Below, piece by piece: positions 24,711 through 34,526 of a stretch of 64,000 nucleotides of DNA. Source of the DNA: Thalassolituus sp. UBA674 (lineage in GTDB: Bacteria; Pseudomonadota; Gammaproteobacteria; Pseudomonadales; Oceanobacteraceae); contig DBNK01000023.1 of NCBI GenBank assembly GCA_002298335.1, positions 39,304-103,303 of the forward strand, given 5' to 3'. Numbering within the stretch: position 1 is the stretch's first letter; the number at the start of each line of letters is the position of its first letter. The notes beneath the pieces were generated by a model, which ran no database searches, was not told the origin of the DNA, and saw only the letters and a list, made by a program, of their open reading frames with translations. The position numbers and the translations under genes are program-made.

Positions 24711-25319
24711 TCAGTCAGTCATGCTGCGGAAAGTCAGGCTGATGCGTGGTGAGGTGACCTTTGCCATCACCGGCACACTGTGCAGCCAGTGCTGCTGAAT
24801 CTCGTCTCTCATCACCAGCAGGCTGCCGTGCTCCAGGGTTTTCTCCAGCGTCTGCCCCGTGCCTTTGTGGCGCAGCAGAAAACGCCGTTGGGCGCCGAAG
24901 CTGAGTGAGGTAATGGCGGCGCGGGGCACCAGCTCCTTTTCATTGTCGGTATGCCAGGACATACCCTCCTGACCAGAGTGGTACAGGTTCAGCAGACAGG
25001 AGTTGTAGCCTGCTCCACTGATGTCTTCGACCCGCTGTTTCAGCTCCAGCAACACCGGCACCCAGGGACGTGCCGTTTTCACTGCGCCGGAATATTCATA
25101 CGACCAGGCCTTGTCACCGTGCCAGGAGTATTTGCGCCGCGTGACGATACGCTTGCCCATCACAGTGACTTCATCGTGCTGCCAGGGCACTTCCTGCATC
25201 AGGCGCCGGAAAAGGACATCCGCCTCGCGGGCAGAGAACAGGGGCCCGTAGTAAAGCAGGGTGCCGTCGTGGGGCAGCAGGTTCGCCGGTGTACCGTCGA
25301 GCTGTTCAAACAGATCCAT
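24711..25319 (-). CDS. alkB: AlkB-type 2-oxoglutarate-dependent DNA dealkylase
   Basis: The protein has 202 aa from ATG 25319 (MDLFEQLDG); the upstream extension looks non-coding. Fe(II) ligands H123-x-D125 (WHTDNE) and H180 (WLHSVP) and the 2OG-binding RISLTFR are present. YHSGQEGMSWH and the HGSLLVM stretch are typical of AlkB/ALKBH2-like repair enzymes of about 200 aa. It removes alkyl lesions from DNA by oxidation. Ada-AlkA and Ogt genes are 6-8 kb away, not in one operon. Confidence 0.87.
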   Translation of the reverse strand: MDLFEQLDGTPANLLPHDGTLLYYGPLFSAREADVLFRRLMQEVPWQHDEVTVMGKRIVTRRKYSWHGDKAWSYEYSGAVKTARPWVPVLLELKQRVEDISGAGYNSCLLNLYHSGQEGMSWHTDNEKELVPRAAITSLSFGAQRRFLLRHKGTGQTLEKTLEHGSLLVMRDEIQQHWLHSVPVMAKVTSPRISLTFRSMTD

Positions 25320-25481
25320 AATGCAGGCTGTGCAGACGAGTGAAAAAATGTGTGTAAATTTTAACCTGTCATGGGCTGAAAAATCTTGCTGAAGGGGCAA
25401 AGCGGTCCTATATTCCGCATCCCATTGATCTGAACAGTCCGCACTTACCGGACCTTCTGTGCTGAGGAATGCGCGGCCCCC

Positions 25482-26165
25482 ATGAACACCACCCCTCTTG
25501 CACCTGCAGCGCTGCGGCCGTCAGACTCTGACGGTACCGATGAAACCCTGTTTGCAGGCATTGCTTCTGACCTGAGAGAGCAGGGCTACAGCATACGTCC
25601 GGCGGCACTGCCCGCTGATCTGGCAGAAGCCCTGTATACGCATCAGCTCAGCCTGTCCGGCGAAGACTTCAGCGCAGCCGGTATTGGCCGCGGTAATGAC
25701 CTGATGCAGAACAATTTCGTCCGTACGGATGAAATCTGCTGGATCAGCGGCGAATCCGATGCCGGCCGCCGCTGGCTCAACTGGAGTGGTGGACTGCAGC
25801 AGTACCTTAACCGGCGCCTGTTTCTCGGGCTGTTCTCGTTTGAGAGTCACTTTGCCCATTACGCCCCCGGCGATTTTTACCGCCGCCATCTGGATGCCTT
25901 CAAAGGTCAGCAGAACCGGGTATTGTCGCTGGTGGTGTATCTGAACCCGGGCTGGCAGGCGGACGACGGTGGTGAACTGGTGCTCTACCGTGACAGCACG
26001 GATCAGGAAGGCATCCGGGTAACGCCCCTGATGGGCACTGTGGTGGTGTTTCTCAGTGAGGAATTCCCGCATGAAGTGCTTCCGGCCCAACGTGACCGTT
26101 ATTCCATTGCGGGCTGGTTCCGGGTGAACACGTCGCTCGGCGGAGCGATTGATCCGCCCCGGTGA
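25482..26165 (+). CDS. 2OG-Fe(II) oxygenase (prolyl-hydroxylase-like fold)
   Basis: The 227-aa protein has a double-stranded beta-helix core with iron ligands H136-x-D138 (RRHLDAF) and H197 (FPHEVLP), and 2OG-binding Arg206 in RYSIAGWF. LSLVVYLNPGW and DDGGELVLYR are typical of the P4Hc-type family. The substrate is unknown; related proteins hydroxylate proline or arginine residues in proteins such as ribosomal proteins or elongation factors. It is divergent from alkB with 162 bp between starts. Confidence 0.82.
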   Translation: MNTTPLAPAALRPSDSDGTDETLFAGIASDLREQGYSIRPAALPADLAEALYTHQLSLSGEDFSAAGIGRGNDLMQNNFVRTDEICWISGESDAGRRWLNWSGGLQQYLNRRLFLGLFSFESHFAHYAPGDFYRRHLDAFKGQQNRVLSLVVYLNPGWQADDGGELVLYRDSTDQEGIRVTPLMGTVVVFLSEEFPHEVLPAQRDRYSIAGWFRVNTSLGGAIDPPR

Positions 26166-26180
26166 CCGGGTTGCCTGCCG

Positions 26181-26627
26181 TCAGTGGTGCTCCAGCAGTG
26201 CCAGCAGCGGCTGGTAGTCACTGGTCAGCAGACTGAGGTTGTGTTGCCTGCCTCCGCCATCCTGAGGACGGTCTGATAATGCCTGAAACAGCAGCCCAAG
26301 GCCCTCACGCTCGGCGTCCAACTCGGCGGTTTTGAGGGCGTCGTATTCATCTCGCTGGTGGTGTTTATCGCAGGCCCGGCGCTGGGCTCTTAAGGGCAGA
26401 ATCCGCTCCCGGCGGCAGGTGTCATACTCAGTGTTAACAAGGTCTGCCGCTGTCAGGGTTACGCCTTTTTCTGCCAGCCACAATGCCGTCAGCAACCAGA
26501 GCACATCACAGTCCTGTGTATCCTGAAGGCGCAGCAGTTCATTGGCCATACCGGGGAGGCTGTAAACCCCCAGAGCATAGTCCCAGAGTGGGTTATTGCC
26601 TGTGTCTGTGGCACACTGCGCAGCCAT
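26181..26627 (-). CDS. TIGR02444/DUF2390 family protein
   Basis: The protein has about 148 aa from ATG 26627 (MAAQCATD); a GTG seven codons earlier is possible. NPLWDYALGVYSLPGMANELLRLQD and DVLWLLTALWLA match the small helical TIGR02444 family, whose genes commonly sit next to an ABC-F ATPase in gammaproteobacteria. Function is unknown. It is divergent from the ABC-F gene with only 23 bp between starts, implying shared control. Confidence 0.72.
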   Translation of the reverse strand: MAAQCATDTGNNPLWDYALGVYSLPGMANELLRLQDTQDCDVLWLLTALWLAEKGVTLTAADLVNTEYDTCRRERILPLRAQRRACDKHHQRDEYDALKTAELDAEREGLGLLFQALSDRPQDGGGRQHNLSLLTSDYQPLLALLEHH

Positions 26628-26650
26628 GATTTTTACCCGTATCCACACCC

Positions 26651-28537
26651 ATGATCGAATTTAATCAGGTTTCCCTACAGCGCGGTACCAGCTTCCTGTT
26701 ACAGGGCGCCAGCTTACGTATTCATGATGGCCAGAAAATGGCTCTTATCGGCGCCAATGGTGCCGGTAAGTCGAGTCTGTTTGCTCTGCTTAATGGTGAA
26801 TTGCAGGTGGATGGCGGCGATCTGGATATTCCGGCGAAGTGGCGTATTGCTCATATGCGTCAGGAAGCCGAAGCCAGTACCCGCAGCGCGGTCGATTACG
26901 TTATGGATGGTGATACGGACTACCGCCGGATTGAAGCCGGTATTGCCAATGCGCAGGATGATCATGACCTGACCCGCTGGATGGATGCTATGGAAGCACA
27001 TCAGGGCTATCAGGTACCGGTCAAAGCCGAGCAGTTGCTGCACGGTCTGGGTTTTCAGCAGAGCGATATGCAACGCCCGGTGACGGACTTCTCCGGTGGC
27101 TGGCGTATCCGCCTCAATCTGGCACAGGCGCTGATGACGCCGTCAGACCTGCTGTTGCTGGATGAACCGACCAACCACCTCGACCTCGAAGCGACTCTGT
27201 GGCTGGAGCAGTGGCTGAAAAAATACCCGGGCACCTTGCTGTTTATCTCCCACGACCGTGATTTTATTGATGCCGTTGCCGGTCACATCGTGCACCTGTA
27301 TCAGCAACAGCTGGTGCTGTATCCGGGTAATTACAGTGCTTATGAACGCATCCGTGCAGAAAAGCTCGCTCAGCAGCAGACCCTGTTTGAGAAACAACAG
27401 ACCCGGGTGAAAGAAATTGAGCAGTTTGTGGCGCGCTTCCGGGCCAAGGCCAGTAAGGCCAAACAGGCCCAGAGCCGTTTAAAAGAGCTGCAGCGTATGG
27501 AACTGATTGCGCCGGCGCATGTGGATTCGCCGTTCCGCTTTGAATTTCCCTGTACCGAAAAAGTCTCGACACCTCTGCTGACACTGGATCATGCGACACT
27601 GGGATATCCGTCACGCACCATTCTGGAAAATGTGAATTTTTCCATTGTTCCGGGACATCGTGTTGGCTTGCTCGGGCCGAATGGTGCGGGTAAATCCACC
27701 CTGTTAAAAACCCTGTGTCAGGATAATCCGCTGCTGGCCGGTGAGCAGACCCATGGTGAATTTTTAAAGATTGGTTATTTCGCCCAGCATCAGCTGGAAT
27801 CGCTGGATGTGAATGCGACTCCGGCGCTGACGCTGCAGCGTATTAAGCCACAGGCCAGTGATCAGGAAATCCGTAATTTCCTTGGCGGCTTTGGTTTCTC
27901 CGGAGATAAAGCACTGGAAATTATTGCGCCGTTTTCCGGTGGTGAAAAATCCCGTCTGGCTCTGGCCTGTGTGGCCTGGCAGAGCCCTAATCTGCTGATT
28001 CTGGATGAACCGACCAACCATCTGGATATTGAAATGCGTGAAGCACTGGCCATGGCCTTGCAGAACTTTCCGGGCGCGATTCTGATTGTCAGCCACGACC
28101 GGCATCTGCTGAAGTCGACCGTGGATGAATACTGGCTGGTGGATCAGGGCCATGTCCGTGCGTTTGATGGTGACCTTGAAGACTATCACCAGTATCTGCA
28201 GAAAAAAGACGCGCAGCCTGCTTCTGAAATTACGGGGGCTGAGGTGTCCAGTAAGCCCGTCGACCGCAAAGAACAGAAGCGGCTGGAAGCCGAATTACGA
28301 CAGAAACTGGCACCGCTGAAAAAGAAACTGGATGCGGCGGAAAAACGCATGGAAAAAATTCAGCAGACGCTCTCAGTTATTGAAGAAAAAATGTCCGACA
28401 CGTCGCTCTACGACGCGGCAAAAAAGGACGAACTCAATGATCTGATTCAGCAACAGGGAAAACTGAAATCAGAGCTGGATGATGTCGAAGCGGAATGGAT
28501 GGAGCTGTCGGAAGAAATGGAGAATTTTTCAGGCTGA
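26651..28537 (+). CDS. ABC-F family ATPase (YheS-like)
   Basis: The 628-aa soluble protein has two ABC domains: first Walker A GANGAGKSS (about 34-42) and LLLLDEPTNHLDLEA; second Walker A GPNGAGKST (about 342-350), FSGGEKSRLALA and LILDEPTNHLDIE. A charged linker lies between them and a Lys/Glu-rich coiled coil of about 90 residues at the C-terminus. There is no transmembrane domain. ABC-F proteins act on the ribosome; the layout fits the YheS type. It is likely monocistronic. Confidence 0.9.
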   Translation: MIEFNQVSLQRGTSFLLQGASLRIHDGQKMALIGANGAGKSSLFALLNGELQVDGGDLDIPAKWRIAHMRQEAEASTRSAVDYVMDGDTDYRRIEAGIANAQDDHDLTRWMDAMEAHQGYQVPVKAEQLLHGLGFQQSDMQRPVTDFSGGWRIRLNLAQALMTPSDLLLLDEPTNHLDLEATLWLEQWLKKYPGTLLFISHDRDFIDAVAGHIVHLYQQQLVLYPGNYSAYERIRAEKLAQQQTLFEKQQTRVKEIEQFVARFRAKASKAKQAQSRLKELQRMELIAPAHVDSPFRFEFPCTEKVSTPLLTLDHATLGYPSRTILENVNFSIVPGHRVGLLGPNGAGKSTLLKTLCQDNPLLAGEQTHGEFLKIGYFAQHQLESLDVNATPALTLQRIKPQASDQEIRNFLGGFGFSGDKALEIIAPFSGGEKSRLALACVAWQSPNLLILDEPTNHLDIEMREALAMALQNFPGAILIVSHDRHLLKSTVDEYWLVDQGHVRAFDGDLEDYHQYLQKKDAQPASEITGAEVSSKPVDRKEQKRLEAELRQKLAPLKKKLDAAEKRMEKIQQTLSVIEEKMSDTSLYDAAKKDELNDLIQQQGKLKSELDDVEAEWMELSEEMENFSG

Positions 28538-28569
28538 TTCTGCTGAGAATTTTTTCAGGGGCCAGAAAC

Positions 28570-28593
28570 AAAAAGGGGTGCATTTCTGCACCC
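28570..28593 (-). terminator. Terminator of the S46 peptidase gene
   Basis: On the minus strand GGGTGCA-GAAA-TGCACCC is followed by CTTTTTG. It lies 100 bp beyond the S46 stop and also just after the ABC-F gene on the other strand. Confidence 0.7.
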
Positions 28594-28691
28594 AAGACCA
28601 TGAAGGAACTGCCAGAAATATCATCAGGGGAAAGCTCAATAACCCCGGAGGATACCGGCGGAATAATTTTCTCCGCCGCTGACCGTCCTGC

Positions 28692-30857
28692 TTATTGCAG
28701 GACCGTCATTTCATCAATCAGATGCTGTGCGTTATCCACTTTTTCCATGACCCACAGCATGTAGCGGCTGTCGACGTGAATCGCGCGTACCGTACGCGGA
28801 TCAAACAGCCAGTCGGAATTCACGCTTTCCAGCGTGCCATCAAACACCAGCCCCACCAGTTCACCTCTGGCATTCAGCGTTGCTGAGCCTGAGTTGCCAC
28901 CGGTGATGTCGAGGTCCGAGAGGAAATTCACCGGTACGGACTTCAGACTTTTCATGCGGTAGCTGCCGTAGTCTTTGGCGTCTATCAGATCCAGCTGGCG
29001 CTGTGGTGAATTGAAGGGTTCCATGCCTGTGTCTTTGGCGGTAATACCTTCCAGCGTGGTGAACGGCAGATATTCCAGCCCGTCCTGAGGTGATCCTCCG
29101 GTGACATGGCCATAGGAAATACGCAGTGTGGAGTTGGCGTCCGGGTAGGTCACATCGCCCTGGGCTTTCTGCCAGTTGATGATGGCTGCCATGTAGTCCG
29201 GACGGACCGCTGCACTTTCACCCTCCAGTTCTTTTACGGCATTTTCGAACGCCATATTGGTGTCATACAGAGCGACCGCCAGCTGGATAAAACCGTCGTC
29301 CATGTTTTCCAGCTGTTCCACCGTGGCACTCATCAGGCTCTGGCGGGTTGCCACGCTGCTGAGTACGGTATTGTCGTAGAAACGGTCCAGATCAAGGTCG
29401 GCTGCGCTGGTTGTCGTGGCGTTGATACCCAGCGCCTTATCCAGTGCCGGAACGCGCTGTGCAACCGGTGCTTTGAGGTAATGGTTGAGGAACAGGGTCC
29501 ATTCGGCTTTATCGACAACCGGGTCATAGCGGCGGTCGATGCTTTCCAGCCAGTTGCGGATGAAAGTTTCATCACGCAGCTGAAAGCCGGTTTCGCGTTC
29601 GACGTCCGGTTTTTCATGCTCTTTAGCCAGACGGTACAGGTCTTTGGCGACGGCCAGAAGTTGCGGACGTGTCGCATACTCGTACCAGAATTCTTTCTGC
29701 GACAGTGCAGCGTTTTCAGCAGCAATGGCGTCTGTCCGGGCAATGGCGGCGGCAAAGTGGTCACGGCTCTTGTCGGCAGCTACCCAGGCATTCAGTGCGG
29801 CTTCACGTCTGGCGCGGCTGCCGGTCAGGTCGACTTTACGGGCACCGTCAATCTGCCCGCCGTAGTTCTTCAGATAATTGTTGATACCGGCGAGGCGCGA
29901 TTCGTATTTGATGCGCATATCGCTGCCCGCCGGGGAGGCCGCTTCAATGGTATCTATCCATTCTTCCCACAGGGCAATAGTGGTCGGATAGAACCAGTTG
30001 AAGGTATGTTCGACTTCAATCAGGCGCTTGTAGCGGGAAGTGCGTCCCGGATAGCCGGCGACCATGACAAAGTCACCTTCTTCAAGGCCTTTTACCGACA
30101 CGTTGAGGAAGTGTTCCGGCTGGTAAGGTACGTTGTCTGTGCTGTATTCCGCCGGTTTACCGTCCGGGCTGACGTAAGCACGGTAAAAGCCGAAATCACC
30201 GGTATGGCGTGGCCACATCCAGTTGTCGATGTCGCCGCCGTACTTGCCGATGGAATCCCCGGGAGCGTAGACCAGACGCACGTCTTTGATTTCCATGCGT
30301 TTGATCAGTTTGTATTCCAGCCCGCCAAAAAATTCAGAAACCTGGCAGCGGTAGCCCTCGGTTTTTTCACATTCAGCGGTGATGGCTTTCATGCGGCTGT
30401 CGATCAGGTCGTAGCGTTCACGGCCATCAACGTCATCCGCAATATCCCCGGTGACCTGTGCGGTGACATCACTGAAACCTGTGGTGACGTAGATGCGAGA
30501 ACCGGGAGCCGCCGGAACCTCAGAGGTTTTATCAGCCGCGAGGAAGCCGTCTTCGAGGTAGTTATGCTCTTCCGTGGCGTTGTACTGAATGGAGCCACGT
30601 ACGCAGTGGTGATTGGTAACCACCAGACCTTCCGGAGAGACAAAGGAGGCTGAGCAGCCGCCGAGGGAGACTACCGCGCCCATCGGGAAGTCCGTCAGAT
30701 CGGAGAGTTGGTCGGCTTTGATTTTGAGTCCGGCTTTTTTGAGTTTTTTACTCAGCTCCGGAAACTGTTCGGGCGTGTACATGCCTTCAACTGCTGCAAC
30801 CGGAACAGCTGCAACAATGGCCAGTGCCGCAGCACCAGCGGTAAAAAGCTTTTTCAT
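28692..30857 (-). CDS. S46 family dipeptidyl-peptidase
   Basis: The protein has 721 aa from ATG 30857, chosen because a clear signal peptide begins there (MKKLFTAGAAALAIVAAVPVA-A). The catalytic His is in VVTNHHC near 90 and the nucleophile Ser in GGNSGSATLNARGELVGLVFD (about 650). GMYTPEQFPELSKKLKKAGL and MGAVVSLGGCSASFVSPEG are S46 (DPP7/DPP11) hallmarks. The enzyme removes dipeptides from N-termini in the periplasm or at the surface, feeding peptide catabolism. It is divergent from the ada-alkA gene and has its own terminator. Confidence 0.92.
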   Translation of the reverse strand: MKKLFTAGAAALAIVAAVPVAAVEGMYTPEQFPELSKKLKKAGLKIKADQLSDLTDFPMGAVVSLGGCSASFVSPEGLVVTNHHCVRGSIQYNATEEHNYLEDGFLAADKTSEVPAAPGSRIYVTTGFSDVTAQVTGDIADDVDGRERYDLIDSRMKAITAECEKTEGYRCQVSEFFGGLEYKLIKRMEIKDVRLVYAPGDSIGKYGGDIDNWMWPRHTGDFGFYRAYVSPDGKPAEYSTDNVPYQPEHFLNVSVKGLEEGDFVMVAGYPGRTSRYKRLIEVEHTFNWFYPTTIALWEEWIDTIEAASPAGSDMRIKYESRLAGINNYLKNYGGQIDGARKVDLTGSRARREAALNAWVAADKSRDHFAAAIARTDAIAAENAALSQKEFWYEYATRPQLLAVAKDLYRLAKEHEKPDVERETGFQLRDETFIRNWLESIDRRYDPVVDKAEWTLFLNHYLKAPVAQRVPALDKALGINATTTSAADLDLDRFYDNTVLSSVATRQSLMSATVEQLENMDDGFIQLAVALYDTNMAFENAVKELEGESAAVRPDYMAAIINWQKAQGDVTYPDANSTLRISYGHVTGGSPQDGLEYLPFTTLEGITAKDTGMEPFNSPQRQLDLIDAKDYGSYRMKSLKSVPVNFLSDLDITGGNSGSATLNARGELVGLVFDGTLESVNSDWLFDPRTVRAIHVDSRYMLWVMEKVDNAQHLIDEMTVLQ

Positions 30858-31127
30858 TCTTGTGCGTTCACTCTTTTGAAGTCGTGATTTTTTGCCGGGG
30901 TGTGGCAAAAGCCCGAATCCTCTCAGGCAGAGGCCGGCTTTTGGCCAGCAGCCAGAAGTATACAAAGGGTAGTTCGGAAAAACAGAGTCAGACTGTGCCC
31001 GCAGACGCATTACGGAATAAAGAACAACGAAGCAGACAATCGTGGTCATTTATTCAGTTCCGTTTCCGGCCAGTCTGAATATCAGATCGCGTTATACTGG
31101 CGGCTTGCTGACTGTCCGGAAGTGGTA

Positions 31128-32492
31128 ATGACGCCTGACGCAGAACACTATCGCAGTGCCCGGCTGGCGCGTGATCCGCGCTTTGACGGTACCTTCTTTG
31201 TCGCGGTGAAAACCACGGGTATATATTGCCGTCCGGTGTGTCCGGCCCCGGCGCCGAAAGAAGCCAATGTGGTGTATTTTCAGTCGGCAGCGGAAGCGGC
31301 TGCCAATGGCTTCCGGCCCTGTCTGCGTTGCCGCCCGGAAAGCGCACCGGGATCCTGGGCCTGGAAGGGCGTGGACACCACCTTTGAACGTGCGCTGAAG
31401 TTGATCGATCAGGGCGTACTGACGTCTGGCAATCTGGCACAGTTGGCAGAGCGCCTGGGCATCAGCGACCGTTATCTGCGTCGTGTGTTTGCTGAGCGTT
31501 GCGGTTTGTCACCTAAGCAATATGCCCAGTACCGGCAGTTGCTGTTCAGTAAGCAGTTACTGCATGAGACCCGCCTGCAGGTCTGTGAGGTGGCGATTGC
31601 CAGTGGTTTCAACAGTGTGCGTCGCTTCAACGATAGTTTTTCCCGTCATTTTTCTCTGACGCCCGGCCAGGTACGCCGTTCAGGTACGCCGTCAGAGGGA
31701 CCGGTACAGCTTAAACTGGTGTACCGGCCGCCCTTTAACTGGACCTCTATGCGGGGGTTTCTGGCCAGACGGCAGATTCCGGGGATGGAGTGGGTGACGG
31801 AACAGAGTCTTGGCCGTACGTTCAGCTGGGATAATGACAGAGTGCGCGGGTATTTCACGGCCCGGCATTGTCCGGATGAGAACGCCTTCCGGGTTGATCT
31901 GAGTCTGTCGGACACTTCAGCTCTGATTGCGGTGGTCAATAATATCCGCCGCATTCTGGATCTGGATGCCGACAGCGGCGAGGTGGATGCGCATCTCAGC
32001 CGGACAGCGGTGATCCGCCAGCATCTGCAGCCGGGATTGCGTCTTCCCGGTATCTGGAATCTCTATGAGGCAGGTATCCGCGCGATTCTTGGTCAACAGG
32101 TGTCGGTCCGTGCGGCCACACAGCTGGTGACACAACTGGTGAGCACTCTGGGAGTGCAGCAGGATGATCGCTTCTGGTTTCCTCTTCCGGGGAATGTGGC
32201 TGAGCACTCTCTCGATTTTCTGAAAATCCCGATGATCCGGAAGCAAACATTGCGTGATTTCATCCGTTCTGTGGCGAATCAGAGCAGGTCAGTAATCTTG
32301 TCAGAGGACATGGACTCCTGGCGGGAGATCAAAGGCATTGGCCAATGGACAGTGGATTACGCCCGCCTGCGTGGCCTGAGTGATCCGGATATCTGGCTGG
32401 GCAGTGATCTGGGGGTGCGTAAAGTGGCTGCAGAGCGACTGCAGCTCACGGATGATGTTATTAGAGCGCCGCTCCCTGGCGCAGTTATTTGA
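31128..32492 (+). CDS. Ada-type / AlkA DNA glycosylase fusion, C-terminus probably frameshifted
   Basis: The protein has 454 aa from ATG 31128. The N-terminal Ada zinc domain has all four cysteines (C34, C38, C65, C68) and would take methyl groups from phosphotriesters. An AraC-type DNA-binding domain follows (SDRYLRRVFAERCGLSPKQY, VRRFNDSFSRHF), then an AlkA N-domain and HhH-GPD glycosylase (LGQQVSVRAATQLVTQLV, GIGQWTVDYARLRGL, with Asp residues beyond). The end lacks the usual WRSYA.L.LW helix, but RRSLAQLF occurs in the next frame near 32465-32485, suggesting an indel. ogt follows by 22 bp. Confidence 0.85.
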   Translation: MTPDAEHYRSARLARDPRFDGTFFVAVKTTGIYCRPVCPAPAPKEANVVYFQSAAEAAANGFRPCLRCRPESAPGSWAWKGVDTTFERALKLIDQGVLTSGNLAQLAERLGISDRYLRRVFAERCGLSPKQYAQYRQLLFSKQLLHETRLQVCEVAIASGFNSVRRFNDSFSRHFSLTPGQVRRSGTPSEGPVQLKLVYRPPFNWTSMRGFLARRQIPGMEWVTEQSLGRTFSWDNDRVRGYFTARHCPDENAFRVDLSLSDTSALIAVVNNIRRILDLDADSGEVDAHLSRTAVIRQHLQPGLRLPGIWNLYEAGIRAILGQQVSVRAATQLVTQLVSTLGVQQDDRFWFPLPGNVAEHSLDFLKIPMIRKQTLRDFIRSVANQSRSVILSEDMDSWREIKGIGQWTVDYARLRGLSDPDIWLGSDLGVRKVAAERLQLTDDVIRAPLPGAVI

Positions 32493-32514
32493 CCTTTCAG
32501 TGCTGGAGTCAGTT

Positions 32515-32988
32515 ATGAGCACGGCTTATGAATATCTGCAGACGCCGCTCGGCATGATGCGGGTCAGTGCAACGGAAGCAGGTCTGACGGAAGCCGCCTT
32601 TATCGAACGTACGGAATTCATGGCCACCGAGCAGACTGCTACAGGCAATGCCATAACCTCAGAGGCGGCAAAACAGCTCAGGGAATACTTTGCCGGAGAG
32701 CGCACCGGGTTTGATCTGCCACTGGCGGCAGAGGGTACTCACTTCCGCCAACAGGTCTGGCAGGCATTACTGGGTATTGCATATGGCGAGACCTGCAGTT
32801 ACCGGGATATCGCACAATCCATCAATAACCCTAACGCCGTAAGGGCGGTTGGCACCGCAAATGGTGCTAACCCGATTGCGGTTATTGTGCCCTGTCATCG
32901 GGTGATCGGTGCCAATGGCCAGCTGACCGGTTATGCCGGTGGTCTCGAACGGAAGGAATGGCTCCTGCAGCTGGAGAGCCGCCGCTGA
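32515..32988 (+). CDS. ogt: Methylated-DNA--protein-cysteine methyltransferase
   Basis: The protein has 157 aa from ATG 32515 with GGAG upstream. The active site IVPC127HRVIG and the preceding helix-turn-helix (YRDIAQSINNPNAVRAVGTANGANP) are intact. The N-terminal domain is short, as in Ogt-type proteins. It transfers O6-methyl groups from guanine to its own cysteine. It forms a probable alkylation-repair operon with the Ada-AlkA gene. Confidence 0.92.
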   Translation: MSTAYEYLQTPLGMMRVSATEAGLTEAAFIERTEFMATEQTATGNAITSEAAKQLREYFAGERTGFDLPLAAEGTHFRQQVWQALLGIAYGETCSYRDIAQSINNPNAVRAVGTANGANPIAVIVPCHRVIGANGQLTGYAGGLERKEWLLQLESRR

Positions 32989-33126
32989 ATTGTCCGGAAG
33001 TGCCTCCTGCTATGCCGTTTTGCGCGTCAATAAACGCATTGGTACGGCAAACCCGGCATTAGGCCTTGTCAGCTGGGCTTACCTCCGCTTTCCTATAGCC
33101 GTTTTTTACTGAACGGACCCTGACGA

Positions 33127-34521
33127 ATGTTACGTTTTCTTCTGGTGCTTGTTTGCCTGTTGCCGGGCATCTCTGCGGCAGCGGACTCTCTGCTGATCAA
33201 AAACATCCACCTGATTGCAATGACAGGGCCGGAGCCGGAAGTACTGCCGGGATATTCGGTACGGATTGAGCAAGGTGTGATCCGCGAGGTCGGGCCCGTT
33301 TCTCAGGTCAGTGCAGGAGCCGGTGCAGAGGTTCTTGATGGTCAGGGTCAGTACCTGCTGCCGGGCCTGATCGATGTGCATGTGCATGTCTGGGACAAAG
33401 CAGAGCTGCCCGCGTATCTGTCTTACGGGGTCACCGCTGTCCGCAATGCCTCTGGCATGCCATTCCATCTGGACTATGCCCGGGCTATTTCTGCCGGAGA
33501 GCTGACTGGCCCCTTTCTGCTGACCACCGGACCGATTCTGAACAGCCCGGGGCCAAACCAGCAAGCGAATCACAAGCTGGTAATCACGGCTGATGAGGCG
33601 GTGGCGGCGGTGCGCGATCAGTATCAGCAGGGGTTCCGCCACATTAAGGTGTACTCCAACCTGTCACGGGTGGCCTATGAAGCCATACTGGCGGAGGCGG
33701 CAGAGCTGGGTATGACGGTGATGGGGCACTCACCGGAAGGCCTGAGAGACGAGGGCATACCGACAGAAAAACCCTTTAACATCGCCTTTGAAGAGATTCT
33801 CGACGATGGTCTGGTCACTCTCGAACACATGGAAACCATTGTCTGGCACGGTCTTTATGATGCGCTGGATGAAGACCGGCTGCGAGCCTTAGCGCGTGCA
33901 ATTGCGGCGCAGGGTAATGCCGTGACGCCCACTTTGCTCGCGCATCACAACCTGGCCGAAGTGGCGCGGACGCAGGGGGCTTACCTGCAACGTCCGGGGA
34001 CGGAGATGCTGAACCCATTTATCGCGGCGCTTGAGCAGCCTCTGTACGATTTCTGGTCGTCTCAGCCGGTTGGTTCACGGCACGAGCAGGATGTCTTTTA
34101 TCAGCAGGCAACACGCATGATGCAGGAAGAAGGGGTGATGTTGCTGGCGGGGTCGGATGCGGGGATTTTTACCAATATTCCCGGTGAATCCCTGCTGGAT
34201 GAACTGGACCTGATGGTGGCTGGTGGGCTGACGCCCTTTCAGGCGATCCAGACAGCGACCGCGAATGCGGGCTGGCGTTTGCCTCTGGAAGGCCGGGGTG
34301 TCATCCGTGAAGGCCATCCGGCGGATCTGATTCTGGTTGAACATAACCCGCTTGACGATCTGCGGGCTTTGCGAACCCTGAGTGGCGTGGTCGCTCAGGG
34401 GCACTGGTATGACCGTGACGGTCTGGCAGACTTGCGTGCTCAGGCCAGTCAGACATCAGTTGAACGGACTCAGACGCAGCTGATGGAAGGTCTGGCCGCA
34501 CAGGGTACGACCCTGGAGTAA
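33127..34521 (+). CDS. Exported amidohydrolase family protein
   Basis: The 464-aa protein has a Sec signal (about 1-19). The metal-dependent TIM-barrel hydrolase shows LLPGLIDVHVHVW (metal His pair), a Lys-containing strand FRHIKVYS that is probably the bridging lysine, MGHSPEG, LEHMET and a late Asp in LAGSDAGIF. The beta-sandwich ends enclose it (VLDGQGQYL, HPADLILVEHNPLDDL). Close relatives include secreted prolidase- or imidazolonepropionase-like enzymes; the substrate cannot be read. It is convergent with the thioesterase gene over a short tandem-repeat region. Confidence 0.85.
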   Translation: MLRFLLVLVCLLPGISAAADSLLIKNIHLIAMTGPEPEVLPGYSVRIEQGVIREVGPVSQVSAGAGAEVLDGQGQYLLPGLIDVHVHVWDKAELPAYLSYGVTAVRNASGMPFHLDYARAISAGELTGPFLLTTGPILNSPGPNQQANHKLVITADEAVAAVRDQYQQGFRHIKVYSNLSRVAYEAILAEAAELGMTVMGHSPEGLRDEGIPTEKPFNIAFEEILDDGLVTLEHMETIVWHGLYDALDEDRLRALARAIAAQGNAVTPTLLAHHNLAEVARTQGAYLQRPGTEMLNPFIAALEQPLYDFWSSQPVGSRHEQDVFYQQATRMMQEEGVMLLAGSDAGIFTNIPGESLLDELDLMVAGGLTPFQAIQTATANAGWRLPLEGRGVIREGHPADLILVEHNPLDDLRALRTLSGVVAQGHWYDRDGLADLRAQASQTSVERTQTQLMEGLAAQGTTLE

Positions 34522-34526
34522 CGGTT

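Noticed and set aside
29106..30653. Long plus-strand open frame across the S46 peptidase
   Set aside because: The S46 protein on the minus strand has signal peptide, catalytic motifs and terminator; the plus frame has no support.
30890..30945. Riboswitch-like hairpin with CTCTCAGGC near the ada/S46 gap
   Set aside because: Only a fragment resembling part of a glycine aptamer; the rest of the aptamer core is absent, and neither neighbour fits glycine control.
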